A stretch of DNA of 64,000 nucleotides from Pythium myriotylum (lineage: Eukaryota; Oomycota; Peronosporomycetes; Pythiales; Pythiaceae), in the NCBI GenBank assembly GCA_023091665.1, contig JALJCQ010000026.1, forward strand, positions 1,426,001-1,490,000, in the 5' to 3' direction. Position 1 is the stretch's first letter. Every line of letters starts with the position of its first letter. The position numbers were made by a program, and so were the translations under genes. Below are positions 19,663 through 29,639 of this stretch, piece after piece. Below the pieces are notes generated by a model that was given only the letters and a program-made list of their open reading frames with translations, ran no database searches and was not told the origin of the DNA.

Positions 19663-20637
19663 TCGCGAGGGCGATTCGAGTCGACTGACACAGTCTATTG
19701 CAGTACATAGTGGTTTTGTGAGACAACAGGTCGGGAGGAGATAACCTTCGTCGGTGCAATCAATACACTAGTACATTACACGCGAGCGGGATGTACACAA
19801 TGTTGACCAGTGAACCACATCTAGCACAGTGAGTCTGAAGTAGTACGCACACGGCAGAATGTATAGCTGAGCTTGGTCTCAGCTACTGCACCACTTATTC
19901 GTTTGAGCTCGTCGTGGTCAATCTCCTGATCACCGTCATGGATCTCGATGAAGACAAGTCGGCGATGTCGAGAACATTTGATAACACTACTGTGACAAAA
20001 TCTCTCCACTGTTTCATATTGAGCCGCAACCTTTGATAGTTCGCGCAAGATCTCTCAACTGAATCCGATTACTCTTTGACAGTCACAAGCACACCGAGCG
20101 GGACTCGTACCACGTTTAGTTTACTCGTTTTTGTTTCTCGTTCTGTAAATTGGAGTGTACGGGTCCACGTGCTAGGGAGAGCCGTGGCAGACTTCGCCTG
20201 CGAGACAGACGCCGATTATGTCAAATCGTTCGCTCGGACAGCAACTTTGACATTGTTTACTTTTTCGTCAGATGGCTCTTCCACTCGAGTGACCATCACC
20301 TTGTCCATACGGCGAGAAACAGTCGATCCAGACAAACTCCTGAGACAGCCCATGTTCTGGAGATCGGTCCATCGGCTGCCTCGAGCCTTGATTTTGCCGT
20401 GAAATACAGTATTCGGTTCGAGGAGAGTCAGTAGGGGCATTTCGATTCTGACCTGTCTATGCACAACCTGGAGGTCCGCTGACCAAGCGCCAACAGAAGA
20501 GGAATCCTCCGCAACACGGATCCGTGCGAGCTCGTGTACTTTGTAGGAGAACGACAGCTCATAAGCAGAGACCGCCAACTAGCTGATAATGCATACTCTC
20601 TTACTCCGTAGTGATTTTGTCATGGACGTCTATAATT
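19663..20637. other. Region between carboxylesterase and hydrolase B
   Basis: No intact gene is seen. It holds the repeated ORF fragment at 20076-20402. A minus frame at 19821-20048 (75 codons, with VFIEIHDGDQEIDHDELKRI) is unrecognised. Confidence 0.45.
20076..20402 (+). pseudogene. Repeated ORF fragment (FTFSSDGSST family), inverted relative to the copy at 22.3 kb
   Basis: The plus frame contains AVADFACETDADYV and TATLTLFTFSSDGSSTRVTI. The minus strand at 22270-22560 encodes ALADFTGEIDTDDV and TATLTLTLFTFSSDG. The match extends over about 230 bp with roughly the same intervals. The frame has no credible complete gene around it, so I treat it as a decayed copy. Confidence 0.45.
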
Positions 20638-20716
20638 ACAAACTGCTCTCCGCTGAGCTACGACAGGCGTCACACGGTACCCGCGTACCCGGGTTCTCTC
20701 AAACACAACAGCCGAC

Positions 20717-21802
20717 TTAGATCTTACGAAGTGACGGTGCCGTGCTCTGCGGTGCGAGCCCACTCGTGAAGAAGTCGGCGAACTTGGCGAACGGGATCAG
20801 CTCCGTGCGGTCGTAGAGATCGACGTGGCCGGCGTTCGGCACCCAGTGGAGCTCCTTGGGCTCGGCCGCCGCCACGAACGCCGCCTCGCTGAACTCGCGC
20901 GAGTGCGCGCGGTCGCCCGACACGAAGAGCACGGGGCGAGGCGCGATCGTGCTGAGGTCGTCGAACGGGTAGAAGTTGAGCAGCTTGTAGTTGGTGATGA
21001 GCGTCGGGTGCGTCGTGAGGTTGCGCGTGGTGCCGGGCGCCGTGACCTCGCCGCGTGACGTGCGGTAGAAGTCGAAGAACTCGCGCTGCACATCGTCCTG
21101 GTCGGGCGCGAGCTCGTTCACCGTGCCGCCCGTGTACTCGGTGGCACCGCCGTCGGCCTCGACCCAGCGTTGCGCCGACACGCGGTCCACGATCTGCTTG
21201 CGACCCTCGACCGACAAGCCGTTGTTGAGCCCACTGCGCATCACGGCGCCCATGTCGTACATGCTGGACGTGGCGATGGCGCGCAGACGCGAGTCGATCT
21301 TGGCGGCGCTCAACACGAACGAGCCGCTGCCGCAGATACCGAGCGCGCCGATGCGCGTGCGGTCCACGGACACGTGGCGCTGCGTGCCGAGGAAGTCGAC
21401 GGCCGCGCTGAAGGCCTCCGAGTACAGGTCGGGCACGACGCCGTTGCGCAGCTCGCCCTCGCTACCGCCCCAGTGCGGCAGGTCGATCGAGACGGTCACG
21501 AAGCCGTACTCGGCGAGCTTGGTGGCGTAGAGGTTGGCGCTCTGTTCCTTGACGGCGCCGTACGGGTGGCCGACGATGATGGCCGGTGCGCCGCTGGCGG
21601 ACGCCGTGAGGTTCTTGGGCGTGAAGAGGTTGCCGGCGATGCGCTGGCCGTACACGTTTTTGAACGTGACTGGCTGGAGCGCGACGGCGTTGCTGCGGAA
21701 GAAGTTGTCGGCGCCGAAGGTGAGGTTCTGTGCGTCGGTGGGGGAGACGAGGAGCATGGCGGAGGCGATGGCAGCGGCAGCGATGGAGAAGATGCGGACC
21801 AT
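20717..21802 (-). CDS. Secreted alpha/beta hydrolase with Cys nucleophile, copy B
   Basis: This 361-residue protein is identical at the protein level to copies C and D. Relative to copy A it differs at one residue (Val for Ala in AAFVAAAEP) and has a different C-terminus (PQSTAPSLRKI). The signal peptide and the Cys157/Asp297/His326 triad are intact. The ATG at 21802 is preceded (in its own sense) by a CCCCT-repeat tract that would lie in the 5' UTR. It is head-to-head with copy C across a 1.89 kb ATG-to-ATG gap. Confidence 0.88.
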   Translation of the reverse strand: MVRIFSIAAAAIASAMLLVSPTDAQNLTFGADNFFRSNAVALQPVTFKNVYGQRIAGNLFTPKNLTASASGAPAIIVGHPYGAVKEQSANLYATKLAEYGFVTVSIDLPHWGGSEGELRNGVVPDLYSEAFSAAVDFLGTQRHVSVDRTRIGALGICGSGSFVLSAAKIDSRLRAIATSSMYDMGAVMRSGLNNGLSVEGRKQIVDRVSAQRWVEADGGATEYTGGTVNELAPDQDDVQREFFDFYRTSRGEVTAPGTTRNLTTHPTLITNYKLLNFYPFDDLSTIAPRPVLFVSGDRAHSREFSEAAFVAAAEPKELHWVPNAGHVDLYDRTELIPFAKFADFFTSGLAPQSTAPSLRKI

Positions 21803-21835
21803 GTTGATGTTAGTGTGGGTTGAGTTGAGTTGTGT

Positions 21836-21862
21836 GGAGGGGAGGGGAGGGGAGGGGAGGGT
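21836..21862 (+). repeat. (GGGGA)n tract, G-quadruplex-prone, in 5' UTR of copy B
   Basis: Five runs of three to four G separated by single A occur 34-60 bp upstream of the start codon. The G-rich strand is the template strand of the gene. The same tract occurs at 23633-23659, 30759-30785 and 32556-32582 in copies C, D and E (as CCCCT where the gene is on plus). Copy A lacks it. Confidence 0.7.
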
Positions 21863-22269
21863 GGTTGGTTGGTGAGTGTGCTGTTGGAAGCGAGTTGTCA
21901 AGTGAGATTGAGTTGGTGGGAAACTTGACTCGGTTCGGGTGTGAGGTTGTGTTTGTTGTCGTGGGAGTCGTTGATGGTCTTTTGAGGGGCAGTGAGCGCC
22001 GAGATACGAAGGTCCGTGTCGTTGGTGCCTCTCTGCGACAAGGAGATCTTTTCCCCCCATGCCAGCATGGTTAGTGTGTCGTCGCACGCTCACTCTGTTC
22101 GGTGGATCGGATTCAGCTCAGCAGGGGAGACTCGCCACATTTTATCCACACAGATCCACCACAGCGTCGTCTGTTGATGTGGTTGTTAAGGTTGACTGGG
22201 CTTGTGGTGGACGCGGTGTTATGACAAGAAAAGGCCCAGTTCTGGTCAAGTCTCTACCGGTTTTACTCG

Positions 22270-22560
22270 TTAAGTGCATGTAGTGCAATGTGGTGAGCGT
22301 CGCCAACTAGACGGACTCCGAGTCACACGGCCGATGGATTCTGGACAATGTGACGCGACACCTTCCAAAGTGCGGAGATTGAGTGATTGTCGCAACGTGG
22401 ACGAGGTGATGGTCATTCGAGTGGATGAGCCATCTGACGAAAAAGTAAACAATGTCAAAGTCAAAGTCGCTGTCCAAGGAGACAACTGCACATCATCGGT
22501 GTCTATCTCACCGGTGAAGTCTGCCAGGGCTCACTCCAGCGCGTGGTTCTGCTAGCTCGA
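22270..22560 (-). pseudogene. Repeated ORF fragment (FTFSSDGSST family) upstream of copy B
   Basis: The minus frame has ALADFTGEIDTDDV and LTLFTFSSDGSSTRMTI, related to 20076-20402 (plus) and, more distantly, 11541-11807 (minus). It is duplicated intact at 31193-31483 as part of U2. No full gene is visible. Confidence 0.45.
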
Positions 22561-23586
22561 ATTTACAAACCGCCATCCATCGGCGCCGTTCGAACGAACA
22601 CCGTCGACAAACCTCTAGCTTACGCGTCAATTATTTAAACACGTCAAGGCCAAGCGGTTTTGCTTTCGGGTACAAATCGACCTAACAACCTCGTCCTTCG
22701 ATAAGAAATCACTCCAGCCTCGGCATGGCCTCACGAACGCTTCTCTTACGATGGTCTTGTCCAATAAAATGCAATTGAAGTCGACTCATCGAAGTGGCTG
22801 TATGTAGGAGCGACCAAAAGTCACTCGATCTGTCTTTCCGTTGTTCTGCTAGGATTCCCGGGGCCGCAGTAGTGAAAGAGGATGTGCGGCTACATGTGCA
22901 TGAAGAATGACAACGGAATTGCTCACTCTTTTGCCGAATGGGTCTTCCATTAATTAGTTTGTCATGAACTCAACTAGGACCAACACTTTGTACACGCTCG
23001 TCCGTGACAAGCGCAATGCCGAACAGAAGCCAGCACATGTCTAACTCCAACTGAACGCTATTGCTCGCTTGGTCGCGTTACGTGACATGTTGCTCCCGGT
23101 TTTGGATCGAGAATGGCATAAAATGGTAGGGCACAGTATTTTACCCACAGAAACTGCCGGCCATATGACTCGACTACGGCCTACGTCGAGGTCCTGAAGT
23201 TGTTATCCACAATTCAAACACACAGAACAGTCGCAGATGGCTCCGAATATCGAAGCGCGAGAAAGAGAAAGCTTGGGCAGCGTTTCCAACTTGAGTCCAA
23301 CACGAGCCACAAACAGCACATTCGTCACCAACAGACGTCGCGATCGCGGCTCGACATCTGGTAGACTTCTCTCGTTGAGGTGTCTCCGATCTAACGGACA
23401 GAGCGAATCTGCGAATCAGGAAAAGTTCTCCTTGTCGCAGAGAGACGCCGATATTACGGATGGCCCCCTTACCGTGTAAATCACTCCAGTTACTAAATAG
23501 TAAGCATTCATCCGTTCCCAAGACCACGTACGAGAACACGATCTGACACAGCCTTCCAAGTTTCCTCCATTGACAGCTTCTTATCC

Positions 23587-24857
23587 ATCTCACTTGACAA
23601 CTCGCTTCCAACAGCACACTCACCAACCAACCACCCTCCCCTCCCCTCCCCTCCCCTCCACACAACTCAACTCAACCCACACTAACATCAACATGGTCCG
23701 CATCTTCTCCATCGCTGCCGCTGCCATCGCCTCCGCCATGCTCCTCGTCTCCCCCACCGACGCACAGAACCTCACCTTCGGCGCCGACAACTTCTTCCGC
23801 AGCAACGCCGTCGCGCTCCAGCCAGTCACGTTCAAAAACGTGTACGGCCAGCGCATCGCCGGCAACCTCTTCACGCCCAAGAACCTCACGGCGTCCGCCA
23901 GCGGCGCACCGGCCATCATCGTCGGCCACCCGTACGGCGCCGTCAAGGAACAGAGCGCCAACCTCTACGCCACCAAGCTCGCCGAGTACGGCTTCGTGAC
24001 CGTCTCGATCGACCTGCCGCACTGGGGCGGTAGCGAGGGCGAGCTGCGCAACGGCGTCGTGCCCGACCTGTACTCGGAGGCCTTCAGCGCGGCCGTCGAC
24101 TTCCTCGGCACGCAGCGCCACGTGTCCGTGGACCGCACGCGCATCGGCGCGCTCGGTATCTGCGGCAGCGGCTCGTTCGTGTTGAGCGCCGCCAAGATCG
24201 ACTCGCGTCTGCGCGCCATCGCCACGTCCAGCATGTACGACATGGGCGCCGTGATGCGCAGTGGGCTCAACAACGGCTTGTCGGTCGAGGGTCGCAAGCA
24301 GATCGTGGACCGCGTGTCGGCGCAACGCTGGGTCGAGGCCGACGGCGGTGCCACCGAGTACACGGGCGGCACGGTGAACGAGCTCGCGCCCGACCAGGAC
24401 GATGTGCAGCGCGAGTTCTTCGACTTCTACCGCACGTCACGCGGCGAGGTCACGGCGCCCGGCACCACGCGCAACCTCACGACGCACCCGACGCTCATCA
24501 CCAACTACAAGCTGCTCAACTTCTACCCGTTCGACGACCTCAGCACGATCGCGCCTCGCCCCGTGCTCTTCGTGTCGGGCGACCGCGCGCACTCGCGCGA
24601 GTTCAGCGAGGCGGCGTTCGTGGCGGCGGCCGAGCCCAAGGAGCTCCACTGGGTGCCGAACGCCGGCCACGTCGATCTCTACGACCGCACGGAGCTGATC
24701 CCGTTCGCCAAGTTCGCCGACTTCTTCACGAGTGGGCTCGCACCGCAGAGCACGGCACCGTCACTTCGTAAGATCTAAGTCGGCTGTTGTGTTTGAGAGA
24801 ACCCGGGTACGCGGGTACCGTGTGACGCCTGTCGTAGCTCAGCCGAGAGCATTTTGC
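23587..24857. repeat. Right arm of U1 inverted repeat
   Basis: Reverse complement of 20638-21908, carrying hydrolase copy C. The match ends just past the 3' flank near AGCTCAGC.GAGAGCA.TTTG. Confidence 0.85.
23693..24778 (+). CDS. Secreted alpha/beta hydrolase with Cys nucleophile, copy C
   Basis: This 361-residue protein is identical to copies B and D, with signal peptide and catalytic triad intact. It is in opposite orientation to B, forming a divergent pair. The 5' UTR carries the CCCCT tract at 23633-23659. Its 3' flank (24779-25171) reappears inverted to the left of copy D and directly to the right of copy E. Confidence 0.88.
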   Translation: MVRIFSIAAAAIASAMLLVSPTDAQNLTFGADNFFRSNAVALQPVTFKNVYGQRIAGNLFTPKNLTASASGAPAIIVGHPYGAVKEQSANLYATKLAEYGFVTVSIDLPHWGGSEGELRNGVVPDLYSEAFSAAVDFLGTQRHVSVDRTRIGALGICGSGSFVLSAAKIDSRLRAIATSSMYDMGAVMRSGLNNGLSVEGRKQIVDRVSAQRWVEADGGATEYTGGTVNELAPDQDDVQREFFDFYRTSRGEVTAPGTTRNLTTHPTLITNYKLLNFYPFDDLSTIAPRPVLFVSGDRAHSREFSEAAFVAAAEPKELHWVPNAGHVDLYDRTELIPFAKFADFFTSGLAPQSTAPSLRKI

Positions 24858-26182
24858 AAGCATACATATGGATGAGAAAGATAACAAAGACGCAGAGTAT
24901 GATGGTATGAATTATGACTTTGTGTCGAGCTTTTGTTATTATGGTCTGCAGATTCCCCTCGGGACGAACGAGACGAACAACGATTTCGTACCGATCAGAG
25001 TTGTCGAGGAATTATCATCACACTTGGTGCTCCATGTGAGGAGCTCCATGTTGTGCATAGACAGGACAGATGGTGTTGACACCTAGAATTACGTGGCCCA
25101 CCTAATACTCGTCTTGATGTGAAGTACGATTATTGTTTTTAAACGAATCTGAGGTGGTAAACACAACGTAGTTACAGTGCGTTTCGCCATCAGGAGCGGT
25201 CAATCTTTGATGTGCCTGCTATATCTTATAGGACCAGTTCCGGAAGGGGGATGTGCGGGGATGTGCAGGGTACTAACCCAAGTTCACAGTTGCTGACTTC
25301 GTGTGTCAGTCCAGCAGTCAGTTCAGTGTGCTGCTCGTGAACAAGGCGTACGATCTTCCTGTTGTCTACCTTTTCGCATCGTGAGAGTGGTGTGCAAAGG
25401 CTTTGAGCAACCTGTCAGTGGATATCATCAAGAACGCGTGGATCAAGGCAGACATTATTGTTCACGATCGAATCGATAACATGCACTTGTGGTCTAGAAC
25501 AATCTATCTTATTGTATTACACTTTGCTTTGAGGTCGTTCAGGCCACACTCGATGTGTTCTATTTTTCGATATATCAGCATCGCTCCTGATCGCGAAACG
25601 CACTGTACTCAGTCAGAGTCCAGACAAACGAAGCTTCTTTAGGTGTTCGCCATCGCTCTCCTTGCTGCCACCAAAGCACCGTCTTTGCCGTCTTAAGAAA
25701 AAACTCGCTATTTCCGTGCTGGTACAAGTGTCACAGCCGCCGCGGATCTCTCTCGGCTATCACAGGAAGTGGGATGAAGTGGCACTATTAGCTTGCGTGC
25801 TGGGTCGCAATCCACACCGAAGTCTGCAGAATGGCTGCTGCAAACCAAGTGCAGCGCGAGCTCACGCATGACTGAACTCTCAAGTGTTGAGAGCGTCGGT
25901 TCGTCTGGAAAGTGGGTCCGCTACTGGCGGGCCATGTTCTGGTCGCCCGACCAGGTTGATATCGCCCACTTGCTCGAACAAGAGCACTTTCGTCGTCACC
26001 AACTGGAAACGTGTACTGCTGAGGACTTAATCGATGTTTACTGAAGTACGAACTTTCCAGTCTCGCGTCTGATCGAAAAGACACACCATCGGGCAAAGCC
26101 AATTGCTCATAATGCACCTTGCAAATTCTACCCGTATTCATCTGCGGTAACATGACGGCCACCGACGTTCTTCTCGCTGAGA
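24779..26182. other. 3' flank of copy C and gene-poor stretch
   Basis: 24779-25171 belongs to the duplicated flank and contains a 72-codon frame (24868-25086) present in all three flank copies, with no known domain. 25172-26182 is unique. A frame at 25793-26044 is listed separately. Confidence 0.5.
25793..26044 (+). CDS. Small unrecognised open frame
   Basis: The 83-codon frame ends in KWVRYWRAMFWSPDQVD and LLEQEHFRRHQLETCTAEDL before TGA. The C-terminal half has a protein-like composition (Trp-rich, amphipathic), but no start context, homolog or intron is evident. It could be the remnant of the last exon of a lost gene. Confidence 0.2.
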   Translation: MRAGSQSTPKSAEWLLQTKCSASSRMTELSSVESVGSSGKWVRYWRAMFWSPDQVDIAHLLEQEHFRRHQLETCTAEDLIDVY

Positions 26183-27685
26183 TCAGTGAGGGTCGGTCTT
26201 CTTCCCAAGAACACTGTGACAGACTTTGGCAATCGTATCGTTTGCTTCCACTCGCCACACGTTCTCCATGACCTGAACTACTGCATCCAGCAGTAGTTTA
26301 CCAACATCCTCGTCAAGGCAGTGGTTCAGGCTGATACCGACGCCGTTCGGTATCGACGTGACGTAAAACTGGGAGAGTGGCGCGAGAAACGGGCAGCGAC
26401 AGCTGAAGTGTAATGACTGGATTGTCAGCTCGCTCTCGCCCATCGTGTGCGTGGTCTTGTGCTTGTAAGGCCCGAGACTTGACATGCCTGCGTCACCGGA
26501 ACTTGCATATTCATTTCTGGGCAAATCGTCGAAGAACTCCGCCTTCGTACCAGAGTGGTAGTACTGGTCCACGAGAAGGGACAAGAGCTTGGTCAGGGTG
26601 AAGCTGTTTTGGTTCTCATTTACCTCTCGTTTTGCAGCTCGAGCAACCATCCAGAAGCTGGTATCCTTCGGCACAAGCCCGTCGCTCGGGACCAACTTCT
26701 CGAAGTCTCCTGCGTGAGCATAGAACCCCACAGTCTCTTCTTCGACGGGTTCAGTAACGCGACCGCGCATGTCATACGTAAGACCCATCGCAAGTCGCAT
26801 TTTCTCGTGCTCAGGGATATTCTTGATAGAGACAAATGCAACGATGATTGATGCAGACAACGCGCCAAGAAAAGTTGTCTTCTCTTCGCGGCAGCGTGTC
26901 AATAACTTCGCCAAGTTTTCTCGCGATCCCGTCGCAAAGAGCGTCGACGTCTTGTTGTTTGGCGGGGGGCAGCTGAAGGCGGCGTGGCCTTCACGTGGCT
27001 GGATAAGCGGGGTGAACTTCGGCGTCATCTTGAACAGCATTTTTCCGCCGAATTCAACGGCCTTCGTCCAGATTGGAAGCATCCACGTGTGACTGCGAAA
27101 GTTCTGCTCGTAGACGGATCCTCGTAGTGGCAGCTCGGCTGCTAGACGGCTGACGTCTTCACCCCGTGACAACCCCGCTGCAATCGATATGATGTCGTTC
27201 AGAATCGTCATGCCGGACCTGCCGTCGGAGACGTAGTGGTCCGAGAAAAGCAGTAGACGTATACGGCGACTGGCATGATCAACCCACACATGAAGTTCGA
27301 ACGCAAACTGCTTGAAGCGATCAAATGGCTTCTCCGCGCGCGCCTCAACAAAGCTCTGCCACTGTACGTCAATGTCCTCACTGGTGACCTCCTTAACGTG
27401 GAGCAGTCGTTGATCAGCAATGTCGTCTTGGGAGAGCTTGGGATGAATCTCGGCGACAGCGAACTCTCCGACTACTAATCGAGCTCGCATACGTGGATGA
27501 CGGTTGAAAGTGTGTGTTAGTGCAAGAGAGAGATGGCTGAGAAAGGGGTTGATCGCGGAGGGAGATGGTGACGAGTCTTGGAGCATCATCGTATGCGTGA
27601 CCAGGAAACTCGTCTCTGGCGTCCAGATAGAAAAGCGCTCACCCCCGCGAATTTCGAGGCGGGGTAGCGTTGTCTGGTCGGACAT
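26183..27685 (-). CDS. Condensation-domain / BAHD-like acyltransferase (HxxxDG)
   Basis: This 500-residue single-exon protein contains SDHYVSDGRSG, giving the HxxxDG catalytic motif (His150, Asp154, Gly155) of the NRPS-condensation/PapA/alcohol acetyltransferase superfamily. The N-terminal THTFNRHPRMRARLV resembles the family segment in which an acceptor helix precedes the first strand. A central TFLGALSASIIVAF helix and VTSIPNGVGISLNHCLDEDV near the end also fit. It lacks a signal peptide, so it is probably cytosolic. The first His of the double-His form is Asp. It likely moves an acyl group to an alcohol or amine; the substrate is unknown. It lies in the unique DNA between the two hydrolase units. 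Confidence 0.75.
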   Translation of the reverse strand: MSDQTTLPRLEIRGGERFSIWTPETSFLVTHTMMLQDSSPSPSAINPFLSHLSLALTHTFNRHPRMRARLVVGEFAVAEIHPKLSQDDIADQRLLHVKEVTSEDIDVQWQSFVEARAEKPFDRFKQFAFELHVWVDHASRRIRLLLFSDHYVSDGRSGMTILNDIISIAAGLSRGEDVSRLAAELPLRGSVYEQNFRSHTWMLPIWTKAVEFGGKMLFKMTPKFTPLIQPREGHAAFSCPPPNNKTSTLFATGSRENLAKLLTRCREEKTTFLGALSASIIVAFVSIKNIPEHEKMRLAMGLTYDMRGRVTEPVEEETVGFYAHAGDFEKLVPSDGLVPKDTSFWMVARAAKREVNENQNSFTLTKLLSLLVDQYYHSGTKAEFFDDLPRNEYASSGDAGMSSLGPYKHKTTHTMGESELTIQSLHFSCRCPFLAPLSQFYVTSIPNGVGISLNHCLDEDVGKLLLDAVVQVMENVWRVEANDTIAKVCHSVLGKKTDPH

Positions 27686-27738
27686 GTTTGCCGGCTGGTC
27701 AAGAAGGCGGAGTCGGTGGGCTGCACGTAGCTGAAACT

Positions 27739-27745
27739 GAAATGA
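27739..27745 (-). promoter_or_regulatory. Initiator-like TCATTTC upstream of the acyltransferase
   Basis: On the minus strand TCATTTCAGTTTCAG lies 54-60 nt before the start codon at 27685 and fits the oomycete initiator TCAYTYY with a CAWTTT-like flank. It overlaps the possible start of the doubtful plus-strand gene at 27742. Confidence 0.4.
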
Positions 27746-28182
27746 GCGAGAAGACTGAGCTGTTTGCGACTAGCCATCCTTCGTACATCCGCGGTCCAAG
27801 TTTGAGTGCTGTAATGCAGTCTAGTAAATACGGCTCACAAGTCGAGACCAACTCGGATTACAGCACACGACAAAGACGAACCTCGTCTGATCCGAACGCC
27901 ACATCGTCTGCGTTCTTGGAAAATGCATGGGTAAGCACGCGATGTTTTTTGTGTATGCTTCTGATCCCTTATGCTTCGACTTCCCGTTTGATACGTAATG
28001 GGTGGGAGATGGGCAGGGGCACTGATCCTTCGTGGCACCTGATCACTTCAGGTTGTGTCTTCGCTGCATTGTCTCACGAGTGCACTGCGCGTCGATAATA
28101 GTCAAATGAGCGGGAAGACTGAGCTGTCTGCATTCACAGAAACGTTCTCCTTAATGCAGACAGTTCAGACTTCACCCACATG
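27742..28182 (+). CDS. Possible two-exon hypothetical gene
   Basis: Exon 1 (27742-27930) gives 63 codons ending at Trp before a gtaagc donor. A 121 nt intron ends at cacttcag (28051). Exon 2 (28052-28182) stays open for 43 more codons to TGA. Phase 0 on both sides supports splicing. The sequence MSEKTELFA at the start recurs as MSGKTELSAF in exon 2, a short internal duplication. No domain is recognised. The start lies 56 bp from the divergent acyltransferase start, which weakens the model. Confidence 0.3.
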
Positions 28183-28868
28183 AGACAGTTTCGAGACAAT
28201 CACGGTCAAAGTACTGCTTCGGTTAAATGCGGAACATCAATGGTGGGTATGGTGTGTTTCTACCCGAACCAATTGGTGGGTATGGTTGGTTTCAACCCTA
28301 ACAATTTCTACCCTATCTTCCCTACCATGCTAGAAATATCGGGCACCACAAACTTTGTGGGTTCAAAATCCACTCCCGAGAAAAACCAGATTTTGGAGGT
28401 TCTACTACAATCCATTCTAAAGGCAACTATGGATTCTGCACTCATAAAGCCGGAATCCGGAATCCATTACCCTCTATTTGTGACAGTATCCATTCCGACC
28501 GATCGACTGTACATAACGAGGCTGACCTCGTTGCTTCATGTACACTGTGGAACAGCGCAAAGAGCGCCCAACACAAGAACTTGCGTTGAATTCGGAGTGA
28601 ACTAAGTTGATGAAACCAACAAAAACTACTCTTTGTATACAAAACCTTGCGGATTCACCCTTGGGTCGTCACGGTGTGGGCCCACGAGCCCAGAAGTAAA
28701 AACGCCATGCGCATCACAGATTGCGATGTCTGAAGCGCGCAGAGCAAACCACTTGAGCCGATTGCCGTAGCCAACAATTTCGCACTTGTGCAATAGAAAA
28801 CATAAGGCTGGAACAGAACCTCCAAAGCGCCTGGCCTGCAAGGGTTGTCATGGTGAACCTCGAATATC
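28183..28868. other. AT-rich stretch with short repeated motifs
   Basis: GGGTATGGT occurs twice near 28240-28280 with partial palindromes (GGGTATGGTGTG...CTACCC). An inverted repeat AACGAGG-CTGA-CCTCGTT sits near 28518. It resembles non-coding repeat or small-transposon DNA. No gene is accepted. Confidence 0.35.
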
Positions 28869-29220
28869 TCTGCGTCGAGTGCTGTCGATGAAAACGATAG
28901 CCAATGCAAGTTGCCGAACGCACTCGTCGTGAACGACTCGTTTCAGCGATGCCTCCCATCTGTCTACAGCTACCAAGCATCTGTGAGAAATACGAGCTGA
29001 GCAGGCAATATGCCGCAATTGTCGCGCGTTGTTCTTTGTTGAATTGGTGCAACTCGATGAGTCGTTTTGCTCGCTCGACTGTCGTACTTGCTTCCAGTTT
29101 GCCTTCTTTTGGGGGCACAAAAGAGAAGCAACTAGTATATCGGCAATCAAGCAAGCCCTGACCAATTGCAACGGCGACCGAACCGAAGAGATTCTCGATG
29201 CTTCGTGGGACTCCGACTAA
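28869..29220 (+). pseudogene. Truncated, frameshifted FCS-type zinc-finger gene (left arm of U2 palindrome)
   Basis: Its 3' part encodes CRNCRALFFVELVQ, then ESFCSLDCRTC, and ends in ILDASWDSD, matching the intact minus-strand copy at 33828-34376. Just before the finger, a 2-base deletion (about 28990-28995) breaks the frame compared with the intact copy. The 5' part is missing because homology stops at about 28869. It is an inverted-duplicate remnant. Confidence 0.75.
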
Positions 29221-29639
29221 GTAACTTTCGTGCTGATCCTAAGTGGCTACGTTGTGTTTACCACCTCAGATTCGTTTAAAAACAATAATCGTACTTCACA
29301 TCAAGACGAGTATTAGGTGGGCCACGTAATTCTAGGTGTCAACACCATCTGTCCTGTCTATGCACAACATGGAGCTCCTCACATGGAGCACCAAGTGTGA
29401 TGATAATTCCTCGACAACTCTGATCGGTACGAAATCGTTGTTCGTCTCGTTCGTCCCGAGGGGAATCTGCAGACCATAATAACAAAAGCTCGACACAAAG
29501 TCATAATTCATACCATCATACTCTGCGTCTTTGTTATCTTTCTCATCCATATGTACGCTTGCAAAATGCTCTCGGCTGAGCTACGACAGGCGTCACACGG
29601 TACCCGCGTACCCGGGTTCTCTCAAACACAACAGCCGAC
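29221..29639. other. Shared 3' flank of hydrolase copy D (no gene)
   Basis: Reverse complement of the flanks at 24779-25171 and 33402-33820. It contains only the 72-codon frame (29332-29550) that recurs in each flank copy. Confidence 0.55.

Larger units (their letters stand above)
20638..21908. repeat. Left arm of U1 inverted repeat
   Basis: Reverse-complement match to 23587-24857, about 1.27 kb per arm. Each arm holds a whole hydrolase gene, 106 bp upstream of its ATG and about 80 bp after its stop. The inner edge is sharp at ...TGTCAAGTGAGAT. The outer edge fades with a few mismatches. Confidence 0.85.
21803..23692. other. Non-coding spacer between head-to-head copies B and C
   Basis: It includes the two matching 106 bp upstream arms and a 1,678 bp unique centre (21909-23586). 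The centre contains the repeated ORF fragment at about 22270-22560 but no intact gene that I accept. The centre is repeated at 30832-32509. It must hold both promoters of the pair. Confidence 0.55.
20638..25171. repeat. Tandemly repeated unit U1 (first copy; second copy U2 at 29561-33801)
   Basis: Sequence from the left edge near 20638 to 25171 recurs with a constant offset of 8,923 bp up to the deletion in copy E and 8,630 bp after it. This includes the hydrolase pair, the non-coding spacer and the 3' flank. The spacer and coding sequences look essentially identical by eye, so the duplication is recent. Confidence 0.85.

Noticed and set aside
23174..23665. 163-codon minus frame in the B/C spacer (and its copy at 32097-32588)
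   Set aside because: It starts in the complement of the CCCCT tract and has no domain. Its conservation is explained by the recent duplication.
28240..28340. Telomere-like AACCCTAAC string
   Set aside because: A single occurrence inside ordinary sequence, not a repeat array.
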